Origin: Alphaproteobacteria bacterium
GTDB lineage: Bacteria; Pseudomonadota; Alphaproteobacteria; CAAHEQ01; UBA3637
DNA: 58,748 nt
Reading direction: 5' to 3'
Assembly (NCBI GenBank): GCA_017960645.1
Contig: JAGCYU010000010.1
Location: 1-58,748 of the forward strand
In this document: positions 16,947 through 26,252 of the stretch, one piece after another
Layout of the letters: the number at the start of each line of letters is the position of its first letter
Position numbering within the stretch: the stretch's first letter is position 1
Position numbers and translations under genes: made by a program
Notes under the pieces: model-generated
The model's input: the letters and a program-made list of their open reading frames with translations, nothing else
Database searches by the model: none
What the model was told of the DNA's origin: nothing

Positions 16947-18064
16947 AAAAATGGACCATCATATTACTTTACAGCTTTTTGATTTTTTCTTTTCAGGCAC
17001 AAGCAAAAAATACGGATCATGTTATTACGGACAAAGAGCAAAAATGTAAAATTCATTATCTTGCTTCTACGCCAAAAAAAATGTGGTCTATCAAAACAGA
17101 TGCCGATTGTCCCAATGGATGGGTTGAAGGCTTTGCAAATGTACACCTTTTTGATTTATTTAATACAGAAGTCCTAGCCATTTCTGGATTTTTCAAACAA
17201 GGCTATTGGCTTGATCAATTTACGCCCTTAGATTCTCTCATCTCTTACGGCCCTTTGGACGAGCATACAAAAGCAATAAGTTTTTTGCTCGACACAGACC
17301 CAGCTTCAAACACGCAATATCTAGCCCTTTTTCGATCTATCCAAAATAAAGATCGTGCCTATCCTGCCTTTTCCATGTGTCAACCAGACGCCTATTTTGC
17401 TATTATCCACCCTCAATCTGAAGACTTTAAAAATCCAGCATTTCAAGGACGTATCTTCAAAAAAATCCGACAAGAAGCACATACGCTATGTCCAAATGTT
17501 AAACGCATTATTATTTTAGGGCAAACTGCAATTCAATCAACCTATGATAATTGGGTATTTCATGCAGATATGGACTTAACGACAGAGCAAGCTAATTTAC
17601 GATACAGACAACCACTCCCTAATATAAAAGAGGAAGAACCATCCGAACTACGTACAGAAGAATCTGAACCTATTGTGACAATCACTTCTTCAGATAAAAC
17701 CCATATTCACGCAGATTATAATCCACACGCATCTTTGGTCACCAAAAATACTAATACCGCCACTGAAACATCTACACAATTATGGGATTACACGGGTTAT
17801 AATTATTCTGCACAGGATTTGGCATTACTAGCAAAAATTACACCTCAACCGATTCAAGGCAAAGCAGTCATGCATATTACATCTGTAGCATTAGACGGCA
17901 CAGGATTGGTAGATCAACCTTGTCCTATTTTATTATTACACACACCAAATTTAAAACCAGGGTGGGCCAACGTTCAAGGGACTTTTGCAATCCAAGACAA
18001 TGAATTGATTGTAAAACCATTAACCATTCAACCATGTGCTCAGGAGTGGTGCCATGAAAAATAA
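16943..18064 (+). CDS. Secreted protein of unknown function, coupled to the carboxypeptidase gene
   Basis: 373 aa from the ATG at 16943, which shares ATGA with the preceding stop. Signal peptide MKKWTIILLYSFLIFSFQAQA. The N-terminal half has paired cysteines (C-KIHYL, DADCPNGW) and a tidy alternation suggesting a beta-rich domain; residues about 160-190 (IRQEAHTLCPNVKRIIILGQ) look like an alpha/beta element; the middle is acidic (EEEPSELRTEESEP) and the C-terminal part is again compact with cysteines. No family recognised. The operon position suggests a periplasmic or envelope role related to cell-wall maturation. Confidence 0.75.
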   Translation: MKKWTIILLYSFLIFSFQAQAKNTDHVITDKEQKCKIHYLASTPKKMWSIKTDADCPNGWVEGFANVHLFDLFNTEVLAISGFFKQGYWLDQFTPLDSLISYGPLDEHTKAISFLLDTDPASNTQYLALFRSIQNKDRAYPAFSMCQPDAYFAIIHPQSEDFKNPAFQGRIFKKIRQEAHTLCPNVKRIIILGQTAIQSTYDNWVFHADMDLTTEQANLRYRQPLPNIKEEEPSELRTEESEPIVTITSSDKTHIHADYNPHASLVTKNTNTATETSTQLWDYTGYNYSAQDLALLAKITPQPIQGKAVMHITSVALDGTGLVDQPCPILLLHTPNLKPGWANVQGTFAIQDNELIVKPLTIQPCAQEWCHEK

Positions 18065-18767
18065 AGCATTTTTAACCATCGTTGGCATTGTAGGAATAAG
18101 CATTATTGGCGTGGTGTATTCTGTGATAACAACTTCGCTATTGTTATATAGTTTAAAAAATCGTGGCATCTTAACATCAGATATTCATTATAAATTCGCA
18201 CTTGCTTCATTGGACAGTCGTTCCATTACTTTATATCACGTCACGTCTCCGAAATGGAAAAATGCCTTTGTGTACAAAGTACGTTTAACCCCCAGACCAA
18301 ATGGTTTTGCTGGGAAAATACAAAATATACATATAGACACAGCGCACATTGCATTAAAAAAATACGGCGGCTTTTTGCCAGAAAAATTAGTGCATTACCA
18401 ACCAGCCACGCAATTTATTCAAGAGTGGCCGCTTTCCATAGCTTTATTTAACCTTATTTCACCATACAATGCACTATCTTTCAATGTGCAAAAAATTCAA
18501 GCACAACTCTATCAAATTACTTTACAACTCTCAACTAAAAATCAAATAACATTGACGACTTCAGCTTCAATCAATACGCAAAACAATATATACGAAATAA
18601 CACAGGCCCAAGTAAAAATTAATGACGAAAACATTATAAAGCAATTACAAGAGTATGCTAAGAGCAAAAATCAACCTATTCCAATGGATCAATTAACTAT
18701 GTCAAAACAAAAAAGCGAATCAAAAACAACGAGCCCAGACAACTTAACACAATCAGATTTAGAATAA
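18054..18767 (+). CDS. Membrane-anchored protein of unknown function
   Basis: 237 aa from the ATG at 18054, preceded by AGGAG, starting inside the previous gene (11-nt overlap); an earlier in-frame start at 18036 is not needed. One N-terminal membrane anchor (about residues 5-32), then a periplasmic region of alternating strands (about 45-215) and a polar Lys/Ser/Asn tail. It is the third gene of the carboxypeptidase operon. The topology is reminiscent of AsmA/DUF2125-like lipid-transport proteins, but I see no diagnostic motif. Its 3' end overlaps the converging small membrane gene by 71 nt. Confidence 0.7.
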   Translation: MKNKAFLTIVGIVGISIIGVVYSVITTSLLLYSLKNRGILTSDIHYKFALASLDSRSITLYHVTSPKWKNAFVYKVRLTPRPNGFAGKIQNIHIDTAHIALKKYGGFLPEKLVHYQPATQFIQEWPLSIALFNLISPYNALSFNVQKIQAQLYQITLQLSTKNQITLTTSASINTQNNIYEITQAQVKINDENIIKQLQEYAKSKNQPIPMDQLTMSKQKSESKTTSPDNLTQSDLE

Positions 18768-19023
18768 TACAATCTTGAATAAAATTCCATACCAAGCGTC
18801 CAAAATCGTAAAAAGATCCCCTGTGAACTGCCAACCAAATAAAAATATGAAAGGCCAATGCAACTAAGGCAATAATTGTGTACAAATTAGCATGAAATAA
18901 AAAATGCGTCAACGGTTGCCTTTCAGAGCTCATACCCCAAACAACCAAAGCGATGATAATGCCACAAACATTAATAAAACGAAATCTGAATAAATTACGA
19001 AAAAAAGAGTTTTCCGAAGTCAT
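18697..19023 (-). CDS. Small inner-membrane protein, three predicted helices
   Basis: 108 aa with hydrophobic segments at about residues 16-32, 43-66 and 80-105 and a short basic start (RNLFRFRFINVC). The ribosome site GGAG sits in the last codons of the upstream Sel1 gene, and the start is 2 nt past its stop, so the two are coupled. Its last 24 codons overlap the end of the gene on the other strand, an unusually long convergent overlap. No family recognised. Confidence 0.65.
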   Translation of the reverse strand: MTSENSFFRNLFRFRFINVCGIIIALVVWGMSSERQPLTHFLFHANLYTIIALVALAFHIFIWLAVHRGSFYDFGRLVWNFIQDCIILNLIVLSCLGSLFLIRFFVLT

Positions 19024-19025
19024 AT

Positions 19026-20009
19026 TTATCTCCTACGCCTTTTGATGATCCTAGCACTCGCTGCCTCTTTTTGGACAGCAACTCGTTCTTGTTTAAATGG
19101 GGATTCTAACTTACCCAAAACATTTTTTTGCAAATCAATCAACTTTTGACGAGCTCTATCAATATCCGATAGAGTCATTTCTTCCTTTAATCTTTGCAAT
19201 GCATTCTCTGCAGGCTCATATTTCTGTGAAGCAGCCAAACTTAACCATGCATGTGCATCCACCATATTTCTCGGTACCTGTTTCCCATTAGCATACAAAA
19301 CTCCTAATGCATATTGCGCAGGTATATAACCATATGCAGCAGCATATGTATAATACAATACAGCCTTTTGTGCATCTTGCGTCCCTCCCTGTCCAGATAG
19401 GAACATATCCCCCAAAGCCATAAATGATGCTAAATCATTTGCCTCAGCAGCAGCGCGATAGGCTCTTTGGGCGCGGCTGACAGCATCGGCATCCCCAGAA
19501 GCTAAATAAATTTCGCCCAAATAACGACCTGTAACAGGCTGTAATTCAATCGGAATCTTCTCTAAATATTCAATTGCTTTTGGAATATTACGCACGACCC
19601 CATCACCTTGATAATATGCAACGCCTAAATTTAACATTGCAGAAGTATTGCCCTGATCCGCAGCTTTCTTATACAACTCAATTGCTTTCTTTTTATCCAT
19701 AGGAACGCTTTCGCCTTGACTATATAAAAAAGCCATTAAAGCTTGAGCAGGATGATAATTTTCCTTTAACGATTCCTTTAAATAAGCCAATCCTTTCGTA
19801 TCGTTTTTAGTAACGCCTAAACCACGCAAATACAAATATGCCACATAATACTGCTCACGATAATTTCCCTGCTGATTCGCCAACGGCAAAAATTGCTGAA
19901 AGGCTTCAGAATACCTTTGATTTTTAAAGGCTTCTTCAGCGGAGGCAAAATCTGCCTGAACTGCCCCATTCATTGCCAAACAAACGAAAAGAATCAACCA
20001 TTTTTTCAT
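19026..20009 (-). CDS. Secreted Sel1-like repeat protein
   Basis: 327 aa. Signal peptide MKKWLILFVCLAMNGAVQA. The rest is a chain of Sel1 (TPR-related) repeats of about 36 residues, for example AYLYLRGLGVTKNDTKGLAY, NLGVAYYQGDGVVRN and YALGVLYANGKQVPRN, ending in a basic RIIKRRRR tail. Sel1 solenoids bind proteins or peptidoglycan-related ligands in the periplasm and often serve signalling or host interaction. A more degenerate unit in the centre (YLGEIYLASGDADAVSRAQR) has lost the glycine signature. It heads a two-gene operon with the small membrane protein. Confidence 0.88.
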   Translation of the reverse strand: MKKWLILFVCLAMNGAVQADFASAEEAFKNQRYSEAFQQFLPLANQQGNYREQYYVAYLYLRGLGVTKNDTKGLAYLKESLKENYHPAQALMAFLYSQGESVPMDKKKAIELYKKAADQGNTSAMLNLGVAYYQGDGVVRNIPKAIEYLEKIPIELQPVTGRYLGEIYLASGDADAVSRAQRAYRAAAEANDLASFMALGDMFLSGQGGTQDAQKAVLYYTYAAAYGYIPAQYALGVLYANGKQVPRNMVDAHAWLSLAASQKYEPAENALQRLKEEMTLSDIDRARQKLIDLQKNVLGKLESPFKQERVAVQKEAASARIIKRRRR

Positions 20010-20083
20010 CGCACACCCCTTTCTTCTCAGCCCAGTATAAAACTTAAAATAGCAAAAAGCAAGTTTTTTTTATATTTTGAACA

Positions 20084-20120
20084 GCAAAAAATCACCCCTT
20101 GATGCCACACACCAAAGGGC
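20084..20120 (-). terminator. Terminator of the small lipoprotein gene
   Basis: Leftward CCCTTTG ... CAAGGGG (20113-20119 with 20095-20101, one G-T pair) followed by TGATTTTTTG. Confidence 0.7.
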
Positions 20121-20143
20121 GATATTTTCCTCGAAAGCCAAGC

Positions 20144-20296
20144 TTATTTGCAAGGTGACAAAACTTCAATAATAGAAATACCTAAAAAGCTTTGGTTTTC
20201 ACAAACACGTTGGGATCCATGATATCCACGTACTCCCATACAAGCTGTCAGTGCCAAACTGCTGGCCAAAACGGCCAAAAGTGCTAAAACTTTCAT
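20144..20296 (-). CDS. Small lipoprotein (50 aa)
   Basis: The ATG at 20296 follows AAAAAAGGAG at good spacing. The peptide begins MKVLALLAVLASSLALTAC: a lipoprotein signal with lipobox LTAC, cleaved before Cys19. The mature part is only 32 residues, with two more cysteines (RVCENQ, LSPCK) that could form a disulfide. It has its own strong promoter (TTGACA-N17-TACAGT) and its own terminator, which is strong evidence for a real gene despite its size. The anchor to the inner or outer membrane is expected. Function unknown; entericidin-like small lipoproteins are a loose analogy only. Confidence 0.85.
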   Translation of the reverse strand: MKVLALLAVLASSLALTACMGVRGYHGSQRVCENQSFLGISIIEVLSPCK

Positions 20297-20316
20297 AGAA
20301 TTCTCCTTTTTTATTG

Positions 20317-20372
20317 TTAATACACCCCGTTAGGGACAGATTGACTGTACACCATGTGAGAGTAGCTGTCAA
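20317..20372 (-). promoter_or_regulatory. Promoter and 5'-terminal hairpin of the small lipoprotein mRNA
   Basis: -35 TTGACA (complement of 20367-20372), 17-bp spacer, -10 TACAGT (complement of 20344-20349). Transcription should start near 20337, giving an RNA that begins GTCCC-TAAC-GGGGTGT-ATTAA. The same initial sequence and geometry occur at the methyltransferase gene (8620-8652). Confidence 0.8.
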
Positions 20373-20381
20373 CATAAAATA

Positions 20382-21431
<1,050 letters not shown>

Positions 21432-21438
21432 TCAACCT

Positions 21439-23214
21439 CTAGTTAACAAACAAAGCTTTGTACTTCTTCAAGCGTTTGTAAGTCTTTGATTTTTCATTGT
21501 TCATCAGCTTTTTGGGACTGCCATCTTCCACAATCTGACCATTTTCAAGCAAAAGAATGCGGTTAGCACTGGCGATTTCTGCTGGCACATTGGATGCGAA
21601 AATAACAGTTGTCTTTTGGCCTTTCATTTTGGACAGGTTCTTAATTCCTTCCAACACTTTCGTTTGAGCATGTGTATCCAGATTGGCCGTTGGCTCATCC
21701 ATAATGATAATTGGCGTATGACGAAGCAAAGCTCTCGCCAGGGAAAGGCGTTGCTTTTGACCTGCCGATAAAGCTGTCACCTTGCTGTCAATTCCTTTCT
21801 CTTTTTGGATAATTTCCTTCAAAAGGTTAGCAGATTGCAACGCTTGATAAAGTTCTTCTGTGCTGGCTTGTGGATTAAACATCAATAAATTTTCCTCGAT
21901 TGTTTTTTGATTCCAAAAAGTTGGATGCTGATCTATATAGGTTAAACTATCCCGTAGCGAATCCCTTGAAATCTCTCGCACATCTTTTCCATTGAAAGTC
22001 ACTTTGCCGCCTTGGATTTCATAAGCATGTTGCATCACATTGATGAGGGTAGATTTACCCATGCCAGAATTTCCTATAATAGCCACCCGTGAACCCGCTT
22101 TGATTTTCAAAGACAGATTGTTCAAAACAGGGCGTTTTTCTTCAGGATAAGTAAAACATACCTTTTCCAAAGCAATCTCTTTAATCGTGCCCAACTTACC
22201 TTTCCCTTCTTTTGGGATTAAAGTAGTATCATACTCTAATTTTTTCATAAGATTGTGGTACAAATTCAAATGGCGAACAACCCAACCATAGAAAAAGCTT
22301 AATGGCATACCATCATTTGAAAAAGTTGCAGCCATCCCTGTAATTAAGGCAAACCGACCAATATCACCCGATTTAAATGTTTCTTGAATTGCTAAGAAAC
22401 CAATAGTCAGTGTGGATAAAATACCCATAATCTGATTCAATCCTCGTTGTAAATCTTTAGAAAAAGAGTATTTTAATTCTCTGTATTTAATATCTTGTAC
22501 ATTTTCATGTATTTTTTTAACAACTTGGGGAACTATATTCAAAGCTAAAATGTTATCCGCATTATCCAAATGGTCTGTTTGGACAGCTGTAATATGTGCT
22601 TCTTCTTCGCAAAGGGCTTCCCATTTTGGGTCACTCTTTTCAATTTTCGCCTTGATATAGCCATTCAAAAATAAAAACAAAATAACGATTAAAGCATATT
22701 TGACATCATAACGAACTAAAATAGCCCCAGATAAAAGCAATGAAAAAATTGCAAAAACAGCTTGAACAGAACGAAGAATTATTTGCTCTATATTGGCATT
22801 TGCCGTTTTTAACAAAGCAATTAATTCAGCAGAGTATTTCCCATTACCCAATACTTTGGGGGCTTTGAATAAATTCCCCAAATGCTGACAGTAAATATCA
22901 GATTGAATAAGATTTTCCAAATGGCCTTCAAAATTCCAGGAAAAACTATCTAATAGGGCGGAAATGGCTGGGAACAAAGCAACACATGCTAACAAAGCTA
23001 AAATACCTACAGAAAAGCTAGCTGTTCCAAGATTTTCTTGAATATGTCCCAGCAAAGCGGCGGAAACGAATACTGTTCCAAATTGGAATGTGGCTTTCAG
23101 CGCCCATAGTGCAATACAAAACATAAGTAAGCGCTTATTTTTAGCTGAGAGCTGAGCTATAAGATTTAGCCATCTAGTATAGTTTTCTTTAAAAGTTTTA
23201 ATATTCTGCAACAT
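21439..23214 (-). CDS. ABC exporter, fused membrane and ATP-binding domains
   Basis: 591 aa half-transporter: six membrane helices in the first 320 residues, then the nucleotide-binding domain with Walker A GNSGMGKS (about 380), signature LSAGQKQR (about 480) and Walker B/D-loop IIIMDEPTANLD. The membrane part resembles the MsbA/SbmA-like exporter group only generally; the substrate cannot be told. A ribosome site AAGGGGAGAGG precedes the ATG. It lies between rpmA and obg and is separated from rpmA by a terminator, so it is an insertion in the normal ribosomal-protein/obg order. The coding style matches its neighbours. Confidence 0.88.
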   Translation of the reverse strand: MLQNIKTFKENYTRWLNLIAQLSAKNKRLLMFCIALWALKATFQFGTVFVSAALLGHIQENLGTASFSVGILALLACVALFPAISALLDSFSWNFEGHLENLIQSDIYCQHLGNLFKAPKVLGNGKYSAELIALLKTANANIEQIILRSVQAVFAIFSLLLSGAILVRYDVKYALIVILFLFLNGYIKAKIEKSDPKWEALCEEEAHITAVQTDHLDNADNILALNIVPQVVKKIHENVQDIKYRELKYSFSKDLQRGLNQIMGILSTLTIGFLAIQETFKSGDIGRFALITGMAATFSNDGMPLSFFYGWVVRHLNLYHNLMKKLEYDTTLIPKEGKGKLGTIKEIALEKVCFTYPEEKRPVLNNLSLKIKAGSRVAIIGNSGMGKSTLINVMQHAYEIQGGKVTFNGKDVREISRDSLRDSLTYIDQHPTFWNQKTIEENLLMFNPQASTEELYQALQSANLLKEIIQKEKGIDSKVTALSAGQKQRLSLARALLRHTPIIIMDEPTANLDTHAQTKVLEGIKNLSKMKGQKTTVIFASNVPAEIASANRILLLENGQIVEDGSPKKLMNNEKSKTYKRLKKYKALFVN

Positions 23215-23278
23215 ATCCCTCTCCCCTTATTGCAATAGATATCATTATATACTCAAAATTTTATAAAAACAAGTAATA

Positions 23279-23306
23279 AAAAAGCCGTCCTAAAAAGAAC
23301 GACTTT
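23279..23306 (-). terminator. Terminator of the rplU-rpmA operon
   Basis: Leftward GTCGTTC-TTTTTA-GGACGGC (G-T pairs included) followed by TTTTTT. Confidence 0.75.
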
Positions 23307-23331
23307 CTAATTTTCTGTGGCCTCCGCTTCG

Positions 23332-23589
23332 CTATTTTGCCGGGACAACATTTACCGTTGTACGATCCTTGGCCCCATGTGTAAAGGAAACGACGCCATC
23401 TGTCATAGCAAAAATAGTATGATCAGTTCCCATTCCAACATTCTTCCCAGGATAGTACACAGTTCCACGTTGACGTACAATAATATTTCCCGCAACAACT
23501 GCTTGCCCACCGGACTTTTTCAAACCTAACCGGCGACCCGCAGAATCTTGCTTATTACTAACAGAACCACCTGCTTTTTTATGTGCCAT
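23332..23589 (-). CDS. rpmA: 50S ribosomal protein L27
   Basis: 85 aa, full length. Starts [20 protein letters not shown]; the N-terminal tail reaches the peptidyl-transferase centre. The N-terminus is the mature Gram-negative type, with no extension needing cleavage. Conserved [20 protein letters not shown] and FAMTDGVV follow. It is 11 nt downstream of rplU with its own ribosome site (AAGGAG), and a terminator follows. Confidence 0.98.
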   Translation of the reverse strand: MAHKKAGGSVSNKQDSAGRRLGLKKSGGQAVVAGNIIVRQRGTVYYPGKNVGMGTDHTIFAMTDGVVSFTHGAKDRTTVNVVPAK

Positions 23590-23600
23590 AGTTTTTCTCC

Positions 23601-23900
23601 TTAAGCTTTAATATCAACAATCTTAACCAAAGTCAGATCTTGTTTGTGTCCATTTTTACGCTTGTAACCGTGACGGCGTTTCTTTTTGAAAACAATCACC
23701 TTTTCCCCACGAGCTTGTTTAATGATTTCCGCAGCAACAGAAGCCCCCTTCACGGTAGGCGTTCCAACCTTATCAGAAACGGCCAAAACTTCATCAAACG
23801 TCACTTTATCTTTAGCTTTTCCTTCTAATTTTTCAACCAAGATGATATCATCTTTTTTGACGCGGTACTGTTTTCCGCCAGTTTTAATAATTGCAAACAT
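23601..23900 (-). CDS. rplU: 50S ribosomal protein L21
   Basis: 99 aa from the ATG at 23900 ([14 protein letters not shown]). An ATG two codons earlier at 23906 touches the AAGGG ribosome site, so the second is preferred. The sequence is a typical L21, including the [17 protein letters not shown] basic segment that binds 23S rRNA. It heads the operon rplU-rpmA, driven by the promoter at 23935-23963. Confidence 0.97.
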   Translation of the reverse strand: MFAIIKTGGKQYRVKKDDIILVEKLEGKAKDKVTFDEVLAVSDKVGTPTVKGASVAAEIIKQARGEKVIVFKKKRRHGYKRKNGHKQDLTLVKIVDIKA

Positions 23901-23934
23901 ATTCATCCCTTTTGTTAATTAACGAATGCGCGTA

Positions 23935-23963
23935 TTTATACACCATTTTTTACCAAATGTCAA
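23935..23963 (-). promoter_or_regulatory. Consensus promoter of rplU-rpmA
   Basis: -35 TTGACA (complement of 23958-23963), 17-bp spacer, -10 TATAAA (complement of 23935-23940), about 35 bp ahead of the start codon. Confidence 0.85.
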
Positions 23964-24054
23964 GCACAAAAACTATTTTTATCACTTTTTCCTTTACTTT
24001 TGCGTAATTTTTATTAAACTGAGTCTAAACAGGCGTCATAGACAGGGAGGCGAC

Positions 24055-24702
24055 ATGGCACAACAAAAAAAACATACTCTCAAAACTTATTTATTCACAG
24101 GCATTTTGGTAACAGCACCCGTTGCTATCACTTTTTATGTGGCAATCAAGCTGTTTTATTGGCTGGATAATTTAGTTACAAACTTTATTCCTGCCAAATA
24201 CAACCCAGAAACATATTTACCATACGGGTTACCAGGGTTAGGGATTTTATTGCTGTTAACTTTTTTCATCTTAATTGGCATGATGACCGCCAACGTTTTA
24301 GGCCGATGGCTCATGGGAATCGGCCAAAAAATTATCGGGAAAATGCCTATTATTTCAGGAGTTTATAACGCACTGAAAAAAGTATTTGAGACCTTATTAG
24401 GATCCAGCTCTACCGAAGCTTTTCGCAAAGCTGTTTTGATTGAATATCCTCGTAAAGGCCTATGGACAATTGCTTTTTTAACGGGCCCCGTTTACCAAGG
24501 CTTCCAAGACCTGATGCCAAAGGACATGGTGACTGTTTATGTACCGACAACCCCTAACCCGACCTCAGGTTTTATGATTTACGTTCCCAAAAAGGATATT
24601 CAAGTCTTAGATATTCGCGTAGATGATGCTTTAAAGATGGTTATTTCAATGGGAATTGTGATGCCTGTTCCGCATCCGCAGAAAGGGCAAAAACAGAAAT
24701 AG
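24055..24702 (+). CDS. DUF502 family membrane protein
   Basis: 215 aa from the ATG at 24055, preceded by AGGGAGG. Two membrane segments (about residues 13-38 and 63-88) followed by a soluble domain with GKMPIISGVYNALKKVFETL and VYVPTTPNPTSGFMIYVPK, the hallmark of DUF502. Members are found in many bacteria; their role is not established, and some relate them to membrane homeostasis. The 3' end overlaps dusA on the other strand by 62 nt. An in-frame upstream extension to 23926 has no ribosome site. Confidence 0.9.
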   Translation: MAQQKKHTLKTYLFTGILVTAPVAITFYVAIKLFYWLDNLVTNFIPAKYNPETYLPYGLPGLGILLLLTFFILIGMMTANVLGRWLMGIGQKIIGKMPIISGVYNALKKVFETLLGSSSTEAFRKAVLIEYPRKGLWTIAFLTGPVYQGFQDLMPKDMVTVYVPTTPNPTSGFMIYVPKKDIQVLDIRVDDALKMVISMGIVMPVPHPQKGQKQK

Positions 24703-25630
24703 TTTCTAAATCCCTTGAATTCAGCACTTGCTTATATTTTTTAGCAACAGGTGTTCCGTGAAACAACCCCATCAAGTGCGGCAAAATCACTGTTAACGCT
24801 TCTTGATGTTCATGCAAATAAGGCAGCATTTTTTGTAACACTTCGGCGTGTGATAAAATCGGATGAGGATCAGCATAAAAACGTCCATCCACTTCTGCTA
24901 ATAAATACGGATTGCCGTAGGCGACCCGCCCCAACATAGCCCCATCTACATACTGCAAATGGTGCTGGGCTTCATCCAAAGTCATGATATTGCCATTGAT
25001 AGAAATGGGCATGTCTGGGAAAGACCCTTTCAGGCGATAGACCACATTGTAATCCAAAGGCAACCGCGCACGATTATCCTTTGGGGACCAATTCAGCTTG
25101 GCCTTACGCGCATGGACAATCAAATGGGCACACCCCGCCTTTCGCACCAAATCGGCGAAATGCAGCAGTTCATCAAAGCCATCCCCATGCGTTTGAGATT
25201 CTAAAGCAATCCGCGTTTTGACAGAAACAGGGATTTTGCAGGCCGCTCGCATCACCGCCACACACTCCGCCACAAGCTCAGGTTTAGCCATCAACACAGC
25301 GCCAAATTGCCCACTTTGCACGCGCGAGCTGGGACAACCAGCATTCACGTTAATGCCATCATAGCCATATTCTTCGGCCATTTGAGCACACAAAGCCATT
25401 TGTTTTGGATCGGCTCCCCCGACTTGCAAGATAACCGGATGTTCTGCCTTATTATATTGCAACAGCTTGTCCCGCGCGCCCAAAACCAAGGCAGGAGCTG
25501 CCACCATTTCCGTATATAAAGCAGCCCGCCGCGTAATGAAACGCATAAAATACCGAAAGTGCCGATCTGTCCAATCCAGCATAGGCGCAACGGATATTTT
25601 TTGTGAAAAAGCTTGTGTTTTTGCCATCAT
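24641..25630 (-). CDS. dusA: tRNA-dihydrouridine synthase A
   Basis: About 329 aa, starting at one of two adjacent ATGs (25630 or 25627). FMN-dependent TIM barrel that reduces uridines in the D-loop. Visible: SVAPMLDWTDRHFR at the start, catalytic Cys in NAGCPSSRVQ, and KLNWSPKDNRARLPLDY, which is specific to DusA (positions 20/20a) as opposed to DusB/C. No ribosome site precedes it, and a -10-like TATTAT lies 7 bp before the ATG, so the message may be leaderless. It ends with a 62-nt overlap with the DUF502 gene. Confidence 0.93.
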   Translation of the reverse strand: MMAKTQAFSQKISVAPMLDWTDRHFRYFMRFITRRAALYTEMVAAPALVLGARDKLLQYNKAEHPVILQVGGADPKQMALCAQMAEEYGYDGINVNAGCPSSRVQSGQFGAVLMAKPELVAECVAVMRAACKIPVSVKTRIALESQTHGDGFDELLHFADLVRKAGCAHLIVHARKAKLNWSPKDNRARLPLDYNVVYRLKGSFPDMPISINGNIMTLDEAQHHLQYVDGAMLGRVAYGNPYLLAEVDGRFYADPHPILSHAEVLQKMLPYLHEHQEALTVILPHLMGLFHGTPVAKKYKQVLNSRDLETISVFALSADAEQASQFPLK

Positions 25631-25642
25631 TGTTATATAATA
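25613..25642. promoter_or_regulatory. Divergent overlapping promoters for dusA and the DUF3126 gene
   Basis: Rightward: TTGTGT (25613-25618), 17-bp spacer, TATAAT (25636-25641). Leftward: -10 TATTAT (complement of 25637-25642) with a weak -35. The two -10 boxes overlap, so the genes may compete for polymerase. Confidence 0.55.
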
Positions 25643-25687
25643 GCATAAAAGCGTTAAAAAATAAACCCCAAGCAAAGGAGGCCGTTT

Positions 25688-25909
25688 ATGACTCTATCTC
25701 AACAAGAACGCGAAAAGATTCAAACATACCTGCAACAACTGTTTTGGAATCCGGAAATAATGTTAAAGGCTGGCGCAGGCAACGATGCCCCTGCCGAAGT
25801 ATATATAGGGAAAGAATTCGTCGGCGTTGTGTACAAAAATGACGATGATGGAGAAATTTCCTATGACTGGAACATGTCCATTTTGCAGGACGATATTGAC
25901 CGCTTTTAA
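25688..25909 (+). CDS. DUF3126 family protein
   Basis: 73 aa with a strong ribosome site AAAGGAGG. The pattern EREKIQTYLQQLFWNPEIML ... AEVYIGKEFVGVVYKNDDDGE ... SYDWNMSILQDD matches DUF3126, a small protein found almost only in Alphaproteobacteria. It is acidic and probably a compact alpha/beta fold. Function unknown. The family is useful as a lineage marker. It is a single gene, divergent from dusA. Confidence 0.9.
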   Translation: MTLSQQEREKIQTYLQQLFWNPEIMLKAGAGNDAPAEVYIGKEFVGVVYKNDDDGEISYDWNMSILQDDIDRF

Positions 25910-25999
25910 GGTTAAATTCTTAATTTTTTATTAACAAAATACAAAAAAATGCGCTTTTTATGAAAAAAATTGCATAAGGGGCTTGATTTTTATAAAAAA

Positions 26000-26145
26000 G
26001 GCAGGGCATAATGGAACTGTTGGTTATTTTAACTATGCCGTCTGCGGCCCCTTGGGGCTTGGTATAGGCGCCGATTGTTAACCGCACTAAAGGCTCTATC
26101 GGGCAGGGAATAGTTGGGATAGCCGGTACAATGATTAACTTTTTA
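26000..26145 (+). ncRNA. Candidate structured leader or small RNA upstream of the prepilin genes
   Basis: A GC-rich block in an otherwise AT-rich 340-bp gap. Possible promoter: TTGCAT (25970-25975) and ATAAAA (25992-25997). Pairings seen: GGCATA (26005-26010) with TATGCC (26034-26039); GCCCCTTGGGGC (26047-26058); and GGCTCTATC (26092-26100) with GATAGCC (26118-26124), one internal bulge. A T-run ends it at 26138-26145. A short reading frame (ATG 26011, 18 codons) with GGCAGGG upstream could be a leader peptide. No match to GEMM, SRP RNA or RNase P motifs that I know. Confidence 0.4.
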
Positions 26146-26252
26146 TAAAAAGGATAAGAAATGAACTGAAATTGCAAGCTTTATATAAACGCGCGGTTAG
26201 TAAAGTTTTCCAGTTTCATGATTTTTTTAACAACGAAAGGAAAGGATAGAAA

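Noticed and set aside
26000-26145. GEMM (c-di-GMP) riboswitch before the pilin genes
   Set aside because: Attractive because such riboswitches control pili, but the conserved core and tetraloop-receptor sequences of GEMM are not present.
25920-26177. 85-codon leftward open frame over the pilin leader
   Set aside because: No ribosome site, odd composition, and it opposes the pilin transcript; the GC-rich content is better explained by RNA structure.
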